In this document: positions 17,507 to 25,154 of the stretch, one piece after another
Layout of the letters: each line of letters starts with the position of its first letter
How positions within the stretch are numbered: the stretch's first letter is position 1
Assembly: GCA_021776655.1 (NCBI GenBank)
Contig: JAJFFK010000014.1
Span: 1-51,696 of the forward strand
Direction: 5' to 3'
Length of the DNA: 51,696 nt
Source: Henriciella sp.
Lineage (GTDB): Bacteria; Pseudomonadota; Alphaproteobacteria; Caulobacterales; Hyphomonadaceae
Translations under genes and position numbers: made by a program
The notes under the pieces: model-generated
The model's input: the letters and a program-made list of their open reading frames with translations, nothing else
Told to the model about the DNA's origin: nothing
Database searches by the model: none

Positions 17507-18499
17507 CTAGACCGTCACAACCACTTTCCCGATGGCTTTGCGGTCCATCAGTTCCTGGATCGCCTTGGCGCCCTCGGCTAGCGGATAGACGCTGGAGACG
17601 TGGGGTTTGATTTTGCCCTCGGAGTACATCGCGAACATTTCGGCCAGATTCTGGGCGTTGGCTTTGGGGTCACGCGCCACCGCTGCGCCCCAGAACACAC
17701 CGCGTATGTCGCAGGATTTCAGCAAAGTGAGATTGAGCGGAATTTTCGGGATACCAGCCGGGAAGCCGATGACGAGGAAACGGCCTTCCCAATTCATCGC
17801 CCGCACACACGGTTCGGCATAGTCACCGCCAACCGCGTCATAGATGATATCAACACCGCCGCCGCCAAGAGTCTTGATCTGGCTGGACAGCTCTTTCTGC
17901 TGGGCCCGGTCGAGCGGACCACGCGGATAGACGAGGCCCTTGTCGGCGCCTTTGGACAGGCAGAAATCGACCTTTTCCTGTGACGAACAAGCGGCAATCA
18001 CCTCAAGCCCCATGGCTTTGCCAAGTTCAACAGCGGCAAGACCAACCCCGCCCGCTGCGCCGAGCACGAGCAGGCTTTCGCCGGGTTTGGGATCAGCGCG
18101 GTCTTTCAATGCGTAATAGCTTGTGCCGTAGGTCATGACGAACGCGGCGGCATCGTTGAACGGAACAGAATCAGGGATCGGGATGCAGCGCCCGGCGTCG
18201 AGCGCAAGTTCTTCGCGCATACCGTTTGCGCCGCATGAGCCGATGACACGCTGGCCGGCTTTCAGCGTCGTGACGCCTTCGCCGAGCGATTTGACCACGC
18301 CAGAAACCTCGGCGCCGGGACTGAACGGGCGCGGCGGTCTGAACTGATACAGGTCTTGGATCATCAGACTGTCGGGGAAGTTGACGCCAATGGCTTTGAC
18401 CGCGATGACGACTTCGCCTTTGCCAGCCACTGGGCTTTCAATATCTTCCAGGACAAGTGTATCGGGGCCACCGGGGGCTTTCGAGAGCAGGGCTTTCAT
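17507..18499 (-). CDS. NADPH:quinone oxidoreductase family (MDR) protein
   Basis: A 330-residue zinc-independent medium-chain dehydrogenase/reductase. It has an N-terminal GroES-like domain (GEVVIAVKAIGVNFPDSLMIQ, PGAEVSGVVKSLGEGV) and a Rossmann domain with VLGAAGGVGLAAVELGKAMG near residue 145. The structural and catalytic zinc cysteines of alcohol dehydrogenases are absent, as expected for quinone oxidoreductases. It probably reduces quinones or enals with NADPH in the cytosol; the real substrate is unknown. It is transcribed alone, divergent from the small membrane protein gene, with about 110 bp between the starts. Confidence 0.9.
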   Translation of the reverse strand: MKALLSKAPGGPDTLVLEDIESPVAGKGEVVIAVKAIGVNFPDSLMIQDLYQFRPPRPFSPGAEVSGVVKSLGEGVTTLKAGQRVIGSCGANGMREELALDAGRCIPIPDSVPFNDAAAFVMTYGTSYYALKDRADPKPGESLLVLGAAGGVGLAAVELGKAMGLEVIAACSSQEKVDFCLSKGADKGLVYPRGPLDRAQQKELSSQIKTLGGGGVDIIYDAVGGDYAEPCVRAMNWEGRFLVIGFPAGIPKIPLNLTLLKSCDIRGVFWGAAVARDPKANAQNLAEMFAMYSEGKIKPHVSSVYPLAEGAKAIQELMDRKAIGKVVVTV

Positions 18500-18608
18500 G
18501 GCATTTCCTCATCATGTTCGTTGACGGGTGATTGGTAGCCGTGCCAACCGGTGATGTGAAGTCGTGCCGTCGCGGAGATTTGGGCGAAGAGTTGAGTGGA
18601 GTTTCAGG

Positions 18609-18953
18609 TTGGATCAGACAATTGTCTTCTGGATTGTGCTTGGTGTCGTCGGGTTTGGCTTGGCGCTGGCGCTGCAAATGCGGTTTATGGTCGCCAAGGT
18701 GCTGGCGATATCGGTGGCGGCGCAATATCCCGAGCTTCACCACAATGATGTTCGCGCGGTGGTGCTGGCCTCGCCTTTGGCTGATGCGCCGGTTGAGTTT
18801 TCGGCTGAACTGAGCGCAGTACGTAATCAGTTGCGGGAGCAGCACCCTGGCGCTGTCGGGCATCTGGCGCGGGCGCGGCGCTGGAGTGTGATCTTGCCTT
18901 TTGTGGTGCTGGTCATCGCGGCGTTTGGCCGGTTCAAGCTGGCGGCGTTTTGA
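18609..18953 (+). CDS. Small two-helix membrane protein, unknown function
   Basis: A 114-residue protein with one membrane segment at the N-terminus (IVFWIVLGVVGFGLALAL) and one at the C-terminus (WSVILPFVVLVIAAFGRF), joined by a ~65-residue polar part. I do not recognise the family. The start is inferred as the TTG at 18609, because GTGGAG lies 7 nt upstream and the first helix begins at once; a GTG at 18564 would add 15 arginine-rich residues. Its stop codon overlaps the ATG of the RNA methyltransferase gene by one base (TGATG), so the two are translationally coupled. Confidence 0.7.
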   Translation: MDQTIVFWIVLGVVGFGLALALQMRFMVAKVLAISVAAQYPELHHNDVRAVVLASPLADAPVEFSAELSAVRNQLREQHPGAVGHLARARRWSVILPFVVLVIAAFGRFKLAAF

Positions 18954-19435
18954 TGCGGGGATATTTTGCGATCGGCGCGGAGGGCATTTCCAAGCCAATG
19001 AATCTCGGCGCGCTGATGCGCACGGCCAACGCATTTGGTGCGAGCTTTGTCTATTCGGTGGGCGCGCATGACAAAGTGCACACCGCCTACAAGGCCGACA
19101 CCTCGCGCACATTCAAGACCGTGCCATACTATCAATGGGACAGGATTGACGAAATGGCGCTGCCCAAGGGCTGTAAACTGGTCGGCGTCGAACTGACCGA
19201 AGATGCGGTTGAGTTGCCGGAGTTTCGCCACCCGCGCGCCGCAGCCTATATTCTCGGGCGTGAGCGCGGCGACTTGTCGGCTGAGATGCTGGCGAAATGC
19301 GATCATGTCGTGAAGATCCCGACCAGGTTCTGCATCAATGTCAGTCTGGCCGGGGCGTTGGTCATGTATGACCGGGTGCGCAGCATGGGCGCGTGGCGTG
19401 ATCGCCCTGTAATGCCGGGTGGACCAAACCCCTGA
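18953..19435 (+). CDS. SpoU/TrmH family RNA methyltransferase
   Basis: A 160-residue SPOUT methyltransferase with the three family motifs: NLGALMRTANAFGA (motif 1), AYILGRERGDLSAEMLAKCD (motif 2) and IPTRFCINVSLAGALVMYDR (motif 3). Together these form the knotted SAM site. It lacks the extra N-terminal RNA-binding domain of TrmH or RlmB, so it belongs to the short single-domain type. The target is probably a 2'-O-ribose in tRNA or rRNA, but the exact site cannot be told. Its start overlaps the stop of the upstream membrane protein. Confidence 0.9.
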   Translation: MRGYFAIGAEGISKPMNLGALMRTANAFGASFVYSVGAHDKVHTAYKADTSRTFKTVPYYQWDRIDEMALPKGCKLVGVELTEDAVELPEFRHPRAAAYILGRERGDLSAEMLAKCDHVVKIPTRFCINVSLAGALVMYDRVRSMGAWRDRPVMPGGPNP

Positions 19436-19454
19436 TTGCGGTCTAGAAGCAAAT

Positions 19455-19817
19455 ATGAGCTTTCTCGCAAACGTCTTCGTCGCCCTTGTCGCTGCCCTGC
19501 ATTTTGGGTTTCTAGCGCTTGAAATGTTCTTCTGGGATCACCCGTTTGGACGCAAACTGTTCGAAATGACCGAGGAGCAGTCCGGACTGACAGCAGCGCT
19601 CGCGGCCAATCAGGGGCTGTATAACGGTTTCCTGGCGGTCGGCCTGATATGGGGCCTGATCGCCAGGAAACGGGACTTTGTGATCTTTTTCTTGCTGTGC
19701 GTGATTGTCGCCGGGGTTTTTGGTGCGATGACGGCGAAATTCACCATCATCTATACTCAGGCCCTACCCGCCGTGATTGCGCTGGGGCTAACCCTGCTGG
19801 CGCGCCCGCGTTTCTAA
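19455..19817 (+). CDS. DUF1304 family membrane protein
   Basis: A 120-residue protein with four predicted membrane helices. The DUF1304 features ALHFGFLALEMFFWDHPFGRKLFEM and AANQGLYNGFLAVGLIWGL are present. The function of the family is unknown. The ATG at 19455 is preferred over 19419 because it starts directly at the first helix; an AGAAGC is the only weak ribosome-binding site. It lies 19 bp after the RNA methyltransferase on the same strand, and its stop overlaps by three bases the stop of the convergent small peptide gene. Confidence 0.88.
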   Translation: MSFLANVFVALVAALHFGFLALEMFFWDHPFGRKLFEMTEEQSGLTAALAANQGLYNGFLAVGLIWGLIARKRDFVIFFLLCVIVAGVFGAMTAKFTIIYTQALPAVIALGLTLLARPRF

Positions 19818-19927
19818 CCTGCGAACAGCGAAGCAGCGGGTGTCATCGCCATGGCGAAGACCGCAGCGGTTGCGATGGCCATTCCGGCGAGTGTGATGAT
19901 GCGGCTGAATGTGTGAGAGTTGTTCAT
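19814..19927 (-). CDS. 37-residue hydrophobic peptide
   Basis: A short frame starting at the ATG at 19927: a polar N-terminus (MNNSHTFSRI), then one Ala/Met-rich helix (ITLAGMAIATAAVFAMAMTP) and a short SLFAG tail. It could be a single-pass membrane peptide or a signal peptide with almost no mature part. AAGAGAC lies ~7 nt upstream as a modest ribosome-binding site. It follows the LytTR gene on the same strand with a 146-bp gap that is long enough for its own promoter. I do not recognise the peptide; the reading frame is plausible but unproven. Confidence 0.5.
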   Translation of the reverse strand: MNNSHTFSRIITLAGMAIATAAVFAMAMTPAASLFAG

Positions 19928-20055
19928 CTGTCTGTCTCTTTGCCGATTGTCTTGTTGTCTTCTGTTAACCGGCAGATGGTGTCGGTGTGGGTGTATGAAC
20001 AATGTGATTACGGAATAGGGCTCATACGCGTTTAGAATGAGGCAAGATTCGGGCC

Positions 20056-20078
20056 ATTAACCTGAATCAGAGGTTAAT
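20056..20078 (-). terminator. Hairpin across the LytTR stop codon
   Basis: ATTAACCT (20056-20063) and AGGTTAAT (20071-20078) form a perfect 8-bp stem with a 7-nt loop that includes the LytTR stop codon (20074-20076). No T-run follows. It may attenuate read-through into the small peptide gene. Confidence 0.4.
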
Positions 20079-20826
20079 TGATCAATCCAGCATCTTTTGC
20101 TCTGGCGCGGTAGCTGCGTGAGACGGGCACTTGCGTGCCGGACTTCAGAATCAGCAAGCTGCGGCCATTCTCGCGTTTTTTATCGGCGATGCCCGCTTTG
20201 GCGACCCACCATGAGCGGTGGACTTGCAGGCCGCTGGCGCTGCCAAGCTCGCGTACGGCATCGGCAAGGCGCATCAGGATCATCTCTTCACCCGCGCTGG
20301 TATGCACACGCAGGTAATGATCTTCCGATGAGATCGCATGCAGTGTCGCGGTGCGATACTTGATCGGTAGGCGCTGCATGAAGGCGGTCAGCCCGTCTGC
20401 GGTGGGATCAGCTGAATCTGCGCTTCCAGCATAGGTTTGGTCGATAAAATAACCGATGACAGTGAGAGCCAGCGCGATGACCAGAACCAGAGCATAGAGT
20501 TGCGGCCAGTAACGCATCGGTATGGCGGTAATATAGGCCGCCTCGACGGCCACTATAAATCCGGTAACCACCAGTGCAGAGACGATTGCTCCGACGGCAA
20601 GGCGACCGATCACATGACCATTGCTGAAGGCTTTTTCATACAGGTCCATCGCAAAATTAGCGCTGGTGCTACCGAACAGAACCATGCCGAACCAGTAAAG
20701 TAGCGCAAATGGGTAAGACAGCTGGCCCGTGGCATTATATGGATTGATGAAAGCCAGAAAGGCACTCATCGCAACCAGTACTGCCAGTTCACGTCCTTGT
20801 TTTTTCCAGTCAATCGCGATGCGCAA
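20074..20826 (-). CDS. Membrane-anchored LytTR transcriptional regulator
   Basis: About 250 residues. The N-terminal ~135 hold four hydrophobic helices (AVLVAMSAFLAFI, FALLYWFGMVLFG, AVGAIVSALVVTGFIV, LYALVLVIALALTVIGYFI). The C-terminal ~100 form a LytTR DNA-binding domain: ATLHAISSEDHYLRVHTSAG, MRLADAVREL, GLQVHRSWWVAKAGI and GTQVPVSRSYRARAKDAG are all in family order. It should bind DNA from the membrane, with the helices sensing an unknown signal. The start is uncertain: there is no ATG before the first helix, only TTG at 20826 or 20871, and the frame runs straight into a carotenoid oxygenase remnant. The original 5' end may have been lost. Confidence 0.82.
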   Translation of the reverse strand: MRIAIDWKKQGRELAVLVAMSAFLAFINPYNATGQLSYPFALLYWFGMVLFGSTSANFAMDLYEKAFSNGHVIGRLAVGAIVSALVVTGFIVAVEAAYITAIPMRYWPQLYALVLVIALALTVIGYFIDQTYAGSADSADPTADGLTAFMQRLPIKYRTATLHAISSEDHYLRVHTSAGEEMILMRLADAVRELGSASGLQVHRSWWVAKAGIADKKRENGRSLLILKSGTQVPVSRSYRARAKDAGLIN

Positions 20827-20857
20827 GCTGCAAGCCCTAACCCCCGGTCTGACTAGT

Positions 20858-21118
20858 GTGTCAGTCCACAATTGGGAGAACGGTCACACTGACACGTTCA
20901 GTTTTGGGCTTGATCGCATGGTTGAGGAGTTTCTGTTCGTCCCCAAACCGGGCAGCACTAAAGAACGCGACAGCTGGCTGATCGGGCCAGTGCTCAATCT
21001 CAAGGCCAAGGCGACAGAGATCTGCGTGTTTGATGCCGCCAAGGTCAGCGATGGCCCGGTCTGTATCTGGCAAGCGGATTACTCATGGCCGCTCGGTTTC
21101 CACGGGACATGGGCTTGA
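20858..21118 (+). pseudogene. Carotenoid oxygenase C-terminal remnant
   Basis: About 86 codons ending at 21118 read as the last part of a carotenoid cleavage/lignostilbene dioxygenase (RPE65 family): HNWENGHTDTFSFG, then EFLFVPKPG, DSWLIGPVLNL, ICVFDAAKV and the C-terminal YSWPLGFHGTW with the histidine that is normally a fourth iron ligand. Full proteins are ~450-500 residues, so at least four fifths are missing. Upstream, the frame continues only as the antisense of the LytTR gene, which marks the break at about 20830-20860. The remnant cannot be active. It indicates a deletion or rearrangement that joined the LytTR gene to it head-on. Confidence 0.78.
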
Positions 21119-21217
21119 GGAGGGGTTTTTGCGGCTTGATCCAAGAATCCGGTTACGCTTGTGTCGTGCTTCCTACATAAGGGAGGCACGACAAACGCGT
21201 TAAATAGGAGATTCGAG

Positions 21218-22402
21218 ATGAAGCGGGCAATTTTGGGGGCTGCAGCTCTGATTGGACTGGGCGGTTGCATTAGCGAGAACAACAGAATTACGCGGATATT
21301 CGCGCCGAAACCAGACAACGCACAAGCCGCGCTCAATCTCTATTATGATACGATCCCGGATAGTGTCTTGCCAAAAGCGCCGGCCGGGATGTCTTTGCCT
21401 GCTGATGATGTGGTTCTGAGCCGTATCTTGCTCGCTTCCTGTGTTGATGAAGAGAAGGCCGCGCCGATCTTGTCGCGGATGGCGGGGGAGCAGGCCGATC
21501 TGATGCTGATGATGGGTGACAATGTCTACGGCGACCGTGATGGCGCCGGTTATATCAGTAATGATGTTGAGTTGGCCGAGCTGCGCGAAGCGTTTGCTGA
21601 GCTTGCAGCAAAGCCGGAATTTCAGGCGCTGCGGGCAGCGCATCCGATGATGGTGGCATGGGATGACCATGATTACGGCGCCAATGATGCCGGGGCTGAG
21701 TTTGCGTTCAAGGGCCTCGCAGAGCGCGTGCATGAAGTGTTCTGGGGCTTGAATGATCGCGATGTCGGGGCCTGGCCGGGCACTTATTATGCGCGTGAGT
21801 TTGGTCCTGATGGCCAGCGCGTACAGGTGATCATGCTGGATACGCGGTTTTTCCGCAGCGCCCTGACCAAGTCTGCTGATTTTGGCAAGCGCGGCAAGGA
21901 GCCATATCTGCCGGCGCCGGATGGCTCGATGCAGGACATGCTTGGCGCGGCGCAGTGGACGTGGCTGGAAAACCAGTTGCAACAGCCAGCGGATATCCGG
22001 CTGGTTGTCTCGTCAATTCAGGTCATGCCCACTGTGCATGGCTGGGAAGCATGGTCGACCATGCCAGCTGAGCGCCAGCGCCTGTTCGATCTGATCCAGC
22101 GCACCAAGGCCAATGGCGTGGTCTTCCTGTCAGGCGACCGCCATGCCGCTTATGTCTATGAGGAGGCTGGCAAGCTGCCCTATCAGGCGCATGAGCTGAC
22201 GACATCATCGGTGAATGTCAGCTTCGCCACAGAGCTGCCAGAGCTGGATGAACACCAGATCGGCGCGGCCTATGCGCCGGAAAATTATGGCGCGGTTGAA
22301 ATTGACTGGACAGCCCGGCGTATCTCTTTGCAGGTTAAGGATAAAAATGGCTTGACCGTGCGCCGTGATGATCTCAGCTTTGCCGATATCGGAACCGAGT
22401 AG
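21218..22402 (+). CDS. PhoD-like alkaline phosphatase family lipoprotein
   Basis: A 394-residue metallophosphatase of the PhoD type. Metal-site motifs are in order: MMGDNVYGDRDG, MVAWDDHDYGAND, VIMLDTRFF and FLSGDRHAAYV. The signal sequence ends in the lipobox GLGGC with C17 as the lipidated residue, so it is exported and anchored, unlike the usual twin-arginine PhoD; no RR motif is seen. AGGAGA 6 nt upstream supports the ATG at 21218. It probably hydrolyses phosphodiesters or monoesters outside the cytoplasm to scavenge phosphate; no pho-box was recognised. Confidence 0.9.
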   Translation: MKRAILGAAALIGLGGCISENNRITRIFAPKPDNAQAALNLYYDTIPDSVLPKAPAGMSLPADDVVLSRILLASCVDEEKAAPILSRMAGEQADLMLMMGDNVYGDRDGAGYISNDVELAELREAFAELAAKPEFQALRAAHPMMVAWDDHDYGANDAGAEFAFKGLAERVHEVFWGLNDRDVGAWPGTYYAREFGPDGQRVQVIMLDTRFFRSALTKSADFGKRGKEPYLPAPDGSMQDMLGAAQWTWLENQLQQPADIRLVVSSIQVMPTVHGWEAWSTMPAERQRLFDLIQRTKANGVVFLSGDRHAAYVYEEAGKLPYQAHELTTSSVNVSFATELPELDEHQIGAAYAPENYGAVEIDWTARRISLQVKDKNGLTVRRDDLSFADIGTE

Positions 22403-22489
22403 AGTTCAAATCCGGCCGTCATTGCCAAATGGTAAAATGATCTAATGGGGCCGGGCTGTATGATCTCGTTGTTTCGCACTGTCGCCCGG

Positions 22490-22517
22490 TTGTCAGGGGT
22501 TTCGGCGGTGTTATAAG
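22490..22517 (+). promoter_or_regulatory. Probable suc operon promoter
   Basis: TTGTCA (22490-22495) and TATAAG (22512-22517) are separated by 16 bp, placing the transcript start near 22524, about 50 bp before sucC. No other -35/-10 pair as good is seen in the 170-bp gap. Confidence 0.5.
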
Positions 22518-22574
22518 CGGCCCGTCTTTCGCAGGCGCAATCAAGACCTGCATACGCTCGAAGAGGCTAATTTC

Positions 22575-23765
22575 ATGAATATTCACGAGTACCAGGCCAA
22601 GGCCGTTCTCAAATCTTTTGGCGTACCGGTTGCGGATGGCGTTCCGGTACTGACTTTGGACGATGTCCAAACCGCTATTGATACGCTGCCAGGGCCACTT
22701 TGGGTGGTCAAAAGCCAGATCCATGCGGGCGGACGCGGCAAAGGCAAGTTCATCGAAGCCGAAGCTGGCGAGAAAGGCGGGGTTCGTCTCGCGTTCAACA
22801 AAGACGATGTGATGGCCCACGCCAAGGCGATGCTTGGCAATCATCTGGTCACCGCGCAAACCTCAGCAGCGGGTAAGCAGGTTAACCGGCTTTACGTTGA
22901 AGACGGCGCAGATATTGATCGCGAGCTTTACCTCTCAATGCTGGTCGACCGGGCCAGTGGTAAGATCGCGTTTGTAGCCTCAACCGAGGGCGGTATGGAC
23001 ATCGAGGAAGTGGCTCACAATACGCCGGAAAAGATCATCACGCTGCCGGTTGATGGCGGTGTCGATGAAGCCGCCGCGTCGAAGCTGTGCGATGCGCTGA
23101 AGCTGGACGGCAAGGCCCGCGCCGATGGCATGGAGCTGTTCCCGACCCTGTATAAAGCCTTCACCGGAAAAGACATGGCGATGCTCGAAATCAATCCGCT
23201 GATCGTGATGAAAAGCGGCGATCTGCGCGTGCTCGACGCCAAGGTCAGCTTTGATGAGAACGCCCTGTTCCGTCACCCGGATATCCTGGAGCTACGCGAC
23301 ACCACCGAGGAAGACGAGAAAGAGATTGAAGCCTCCGAATGGGATCTGGCTTATATCGCGCTGGAAGGCACGATTGGCTGTATGGTCAACGGTGCTGGCC
23401 TTGCCATGGCGACGATGGATATCATCAAACTGTACGGCGAAGAGCCTGCAAACTTCTGTGATGTTGGCGGCGGTGCCGACGCAGAGAAAGTCGCTGCAGC
23501 GTTCAAGATCATCATGAAAGACCCCGGCGTGAAGGGGATTTTGGTGAATATCTTTGGCGGCATCATGAAATGCGATGTCATCGCCGAGGGTGTGATCCAG
23601 GCGGTGAAAGAAACCAATCTGGCCGTGCCGCTGGTCGTGCGCCTTGAAGGTACTAATGTCGAGAAAGGCAAAGCGATCATCGCAGCGTCCGACCTCAACG
23701 TGATCCCAGCCGATGACCTCGACGACGCAGCCCAGAAAATCGTTGCCGCCGTGAGGGGGGCTTAA
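22575..23765 (+). CDS. sucC: Succinyl-CoA synthetase beta subunit
   Basis: A 396-residue ADP/GDP-forming succinyl-CoA ligase beta chain with the classical start [19 protein letters not shown]. The ATP-grasp lysine and glycine segment [19 protein letters not shown], the metal site LEINPLIV, and the ligase domain [27 protein letters not shown] and [19 protein letters not shown] are present. With SucD it makes succinate and ATP from succinyl-CoA in the TCA cycle. Unlike the usual adjacent sucC-sucD layout, sucD here lies 1.4 kb downstream, beyond a lipoprotein gene and a toxin-antitoxin pair. Confidence 0.97.
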   Translation: MNIHEYQAKAVLKSFGVPVADGVPVLTLDDVQTAIDTLPGPLWVVKSQIHAGGRGKGKFIEAEAGEKGGVRLAFNKDDVMAHAKAMLGNHLVTAQTSAAGKQVNRLYVEDGADIDRELYLSMLVDRASGKIAFVASTEGGMDIEEVAHNTPEKIITLPVDGGVDEAAASKLCDALKLDGKARADGMELFPTLYKAFTGKDMAMLEINPLIVMKSGDLRVLDAKVSFDENALFRHPDILELRDTTEEDEKEIEASEWDLAYIALEGTIGCMVNGAGLAMATMDIIKLYGEEPANFCDVGGGADAEKVAAAFKIIMKDPGVKGILVNIFGGIMKCDVIAEGVIQAVKETNLAVPLVVRLEGTNVEKGKAIIAASDLNVIPADDLDDAAQKIVAAVRGA

Positions 23766-23770
23766 GAACT

Positions 23771-24304
23771 ATGCGTCGCGTTGCCCTCTTTCTTTGTGTT
23801 CTAGCCCTGACCGGCTGTGGTGGCCTTGGTGGCTCAGTGAAGGCACCGACAGAGGCCCCAGACGGCGGCGGCGAACTGATGCAGGACTTCTTCACAATCT
23901 GTTCGACGGCGATCAATTTCAGTCCCGCAGCGGCACTGGCGATTAGCGAGACGCTAAATTGGGAACAGATGGGCGATGCCGAGGGGGCCAATATGCCTGT
24001 AGACATCGGGACGCAATATCAACTCATGCATTCTGAAACAAACATTGTGATATCAATGTTCCATTACGACACTGCAAGTGAAACAGGGACGGGCTGTTCA
24101 ATATTCGTCACGGATACAGCCGGGCTGATCAATCCTCGGTCTCTGAAACAGCTCAAAGGCTTCAAAGGGCGTTGGGTAGACGTGAATGGCCAAGGTGCTG
24201 GGCGCTGGATCAAACGATCAGACAAGTCCATCCTTTCGGTCTTTGGCAATCAGAGCGACGAGAGTTTTTCGCTGGTCAACATGAACACATATACGCTGAA
24301 ATAG
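23771..24304 (+). CDS. Small lipoprotein of unknown function inside the suc operon
   Basis: A 177-residue protein with a clear lipoprotein signal (MRRVALFLCVLALTGC, C16), a glycine/proline linker and a ~145-residue soluble domain with two further cysteines (around FTICSTAI and GTGCSIFV). I do not recognise the domain. It starts only 5 bp after sucC and has no promoter of its own, so it must be co-transcribed with a TCA-cycle enzyme although it is exported. It is followed at 10 bp by a truncated copy of the start of sucD, so it may have belonged to an earlier sucC-lipoprotein-sucD arrangement. Confidence 0.75.
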   Translation: MRRVALFLCVLALTGCGGLGGSVKAPTEAPDGGGELMQDFFTICSTAINFSPAAALAISETLNWEQMGDAEGANMPVDIGTQYQLMHSETNIVISMFHYDTASETGTGCSIFVTDTAGLINPRSLKQLKGFKGRWVDVNGQGAGRWIKRSDKSILSVFGNQSDESFSLVNMNTYTLK

Positions 24305-24314
24305 CGTCTGAGAC

Positions 24315-24425
24315 ATCAAGGAATCAGTCGACAAGACTACCAAGATCATCGTTCAGGGTCTGGCTGACAAGACCGGGTCTTTCCATACCAATTTGGCGCT
24401 GGAAGGTATTTCGCTGCTCGGTTGA
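24315..24425 (+). pseudogene. Truncated, diverged copy of the 5' end of sucD
   Basis: Translated in frame from 24327 this stretch reads [20 protein letters not shown] and continues TNLALEGISLLG before a TGA at 24423. It aligns without gaps to residues 5-29 of the intact SucD downstream ([20 protein letters not shown]...). Over 24330-24403 about 58 of 74 bases agree by hand count, and even the position of the start codon lines up (ATC at 24315 where sucD has ATG). Then the match shifts by two bases near a shared TATTTCG and ends. It is therefore a broken sucD copy, old or foreign, left directly before the toxin-antitoxin genes. Confidence 0.85.
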
Positions 24426-24429
24426 AGGG

Positions 24430-24472
24430 TTGTATTTTTCACTCACACGGGTTATGTGTTACGCAGGTTACG
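24430..24472 (+). promoter_or_regulatory. vapBC promoter with three operator repeats
   Basis: TTGTAT (24430-24435), a 17-bp spacer and TATGTG (24453-24458) form a promoter before the antitoxin gene. Overlapping the -10 box and running downstream are three copies of a hexamer: GTTATG (24451), GTTACG (24458) and GTTACG (24467). Such repeats across the start site suit autorepression by a ribbon-helix-helix antitoxin. Confidence 0.5.
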
Positions 24473-24484
24473 TGGAGTCGGCCT

Positions 24485-24745
24485 TTGACCACCAAGAATA
24501 TCACACTTGCGATTGAACAAGACCTTCTCGACAAGGTCCGCGTCGTTGCGGCGATCCGGCGGTCCAGCGTCAATGAGATGGTGCGCGGATATCTTGCCCG
24601 TGTGGTTGAGGATGAGAAGGGGCGCGATGAAGCCCGCGAGGCCCTGCTTAAATTGATGGATGAATCAGAAGGGCGGATGGGCGATTGGCGTCCTTCGCGT
24701 GCGGAGACTTACTCTGGGGAGCCACGGTTTGATCGATGGCGCTGA
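24485..24745 (+). CDS. vapB: Ribbon-helix-helix antitoxin, VapB-like
   Basis: An 86-residue protein. The first ~45 residues (TTKNITLAIEQDLLDKVRVV, then RRSSVNEMVRGYLARVVE) give the beta-strand plus two helices of a CopG/RHH DNA-binding fold. The acidic, arginine-containing tail (SEGRMGDWRPSRAETYSGEP) is the likely toxin-binding part. The start is the TTG at 24485, with GGAG 7 nt upstream; the longer ATG frame from 24422 lacks a ribosome-binding site and would cover the promoter. It overlaps the PIN toxin gene by 17 bp, the usual coupling of antitoxin and toxin. Confidence 0.82.
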   Translation: MTTKNITLAIEQDLLDKVRVVAAIRRSSVNEMVRGYLARVVEDEKGRDEAREALLKLMDESEGRMGDWRPSRAETYSGEPRFDRWR

Positions 24746-25154
24746 CGTTTTTCTCGACACGACTATTCTTCTCTATGCGGCGCTTGGCCGTGAAGAGTCG
24801 CCTGAAAAGTTCACCGCATCTCGGCGGATTGTTCTCGAAGAGGATTATAGTACATCAGGGCAAGTTTTGGCTGAATTTTTCACCAATGTCATTCGTAAGG
24901 GTGCCCGGCCACTGTCTCGGGAAGAGGCATTGAAATGGGTGACTATTATTGGCCAAAAACCTTGCCAGCCTGTGGATGCGAAGATTGTAAAATCCGGCAT
25001 CGAGATATCCACACGCTACCAAATATCCTACTGGGACGGGGCGATCATTGCAGCTGCCGAACGCCTTGGCGCGAAGACCTTGTATACCGAAGACCTCAAT
25101 CACCAGCAGACCTACGGGTCTGTAACTGCCATCAACCCGTTTATTGAAATTTGA
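24729..25154 (+). CDS. vapC: PIN-domain toxin, VapC-like
   Basis: A 141-residue PIN-domain ribonuclease. The acidic active-site residues are visible in order: D in VFLDTTILLY, E in QVLAEFFTNV, D in YWDGAIIAAA and the YTEDLNH aspartate/glutamate. All four are kept, so the toxin should be active. VapC toxins cut tRNA or rRNA when freed from VapB. The start is the TTG at 24729 with GGGGAG 7 nt upstream, inside the end of vapB. The gene ends 21 bp before sucD, so read-through from the TA promoter would reach sucD. Confidence 0.85.
   Translation: MIDGADVFLDTTILLYAALGREESPEKFTASRRIVLEEDYSTSGQVLAEFFTNVIRKGARPLSREEALKWVTIIGQKPCQPVDAKIVKSGIEISTRYQISYWDGAIIAAAERLGAKTLYTEDLNHQQTYGSVTAINPFIEI

Noticed and set aside
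17401-17610. Short rightward gene of 69 codons
   Set aside because: The second half is antisense to the end of the quinone oxidoreductase and the first half is repeat-flanking DNA. There is no ribosome-binding site or motif.
24736-24933. ATG-started frame inside vapC
   Set aside because: It is out of frame with the PIN domain, although its ATG is the nearest one to the vapB stop. The PIN motifs lie in the frame starting at the TTG at 24729.
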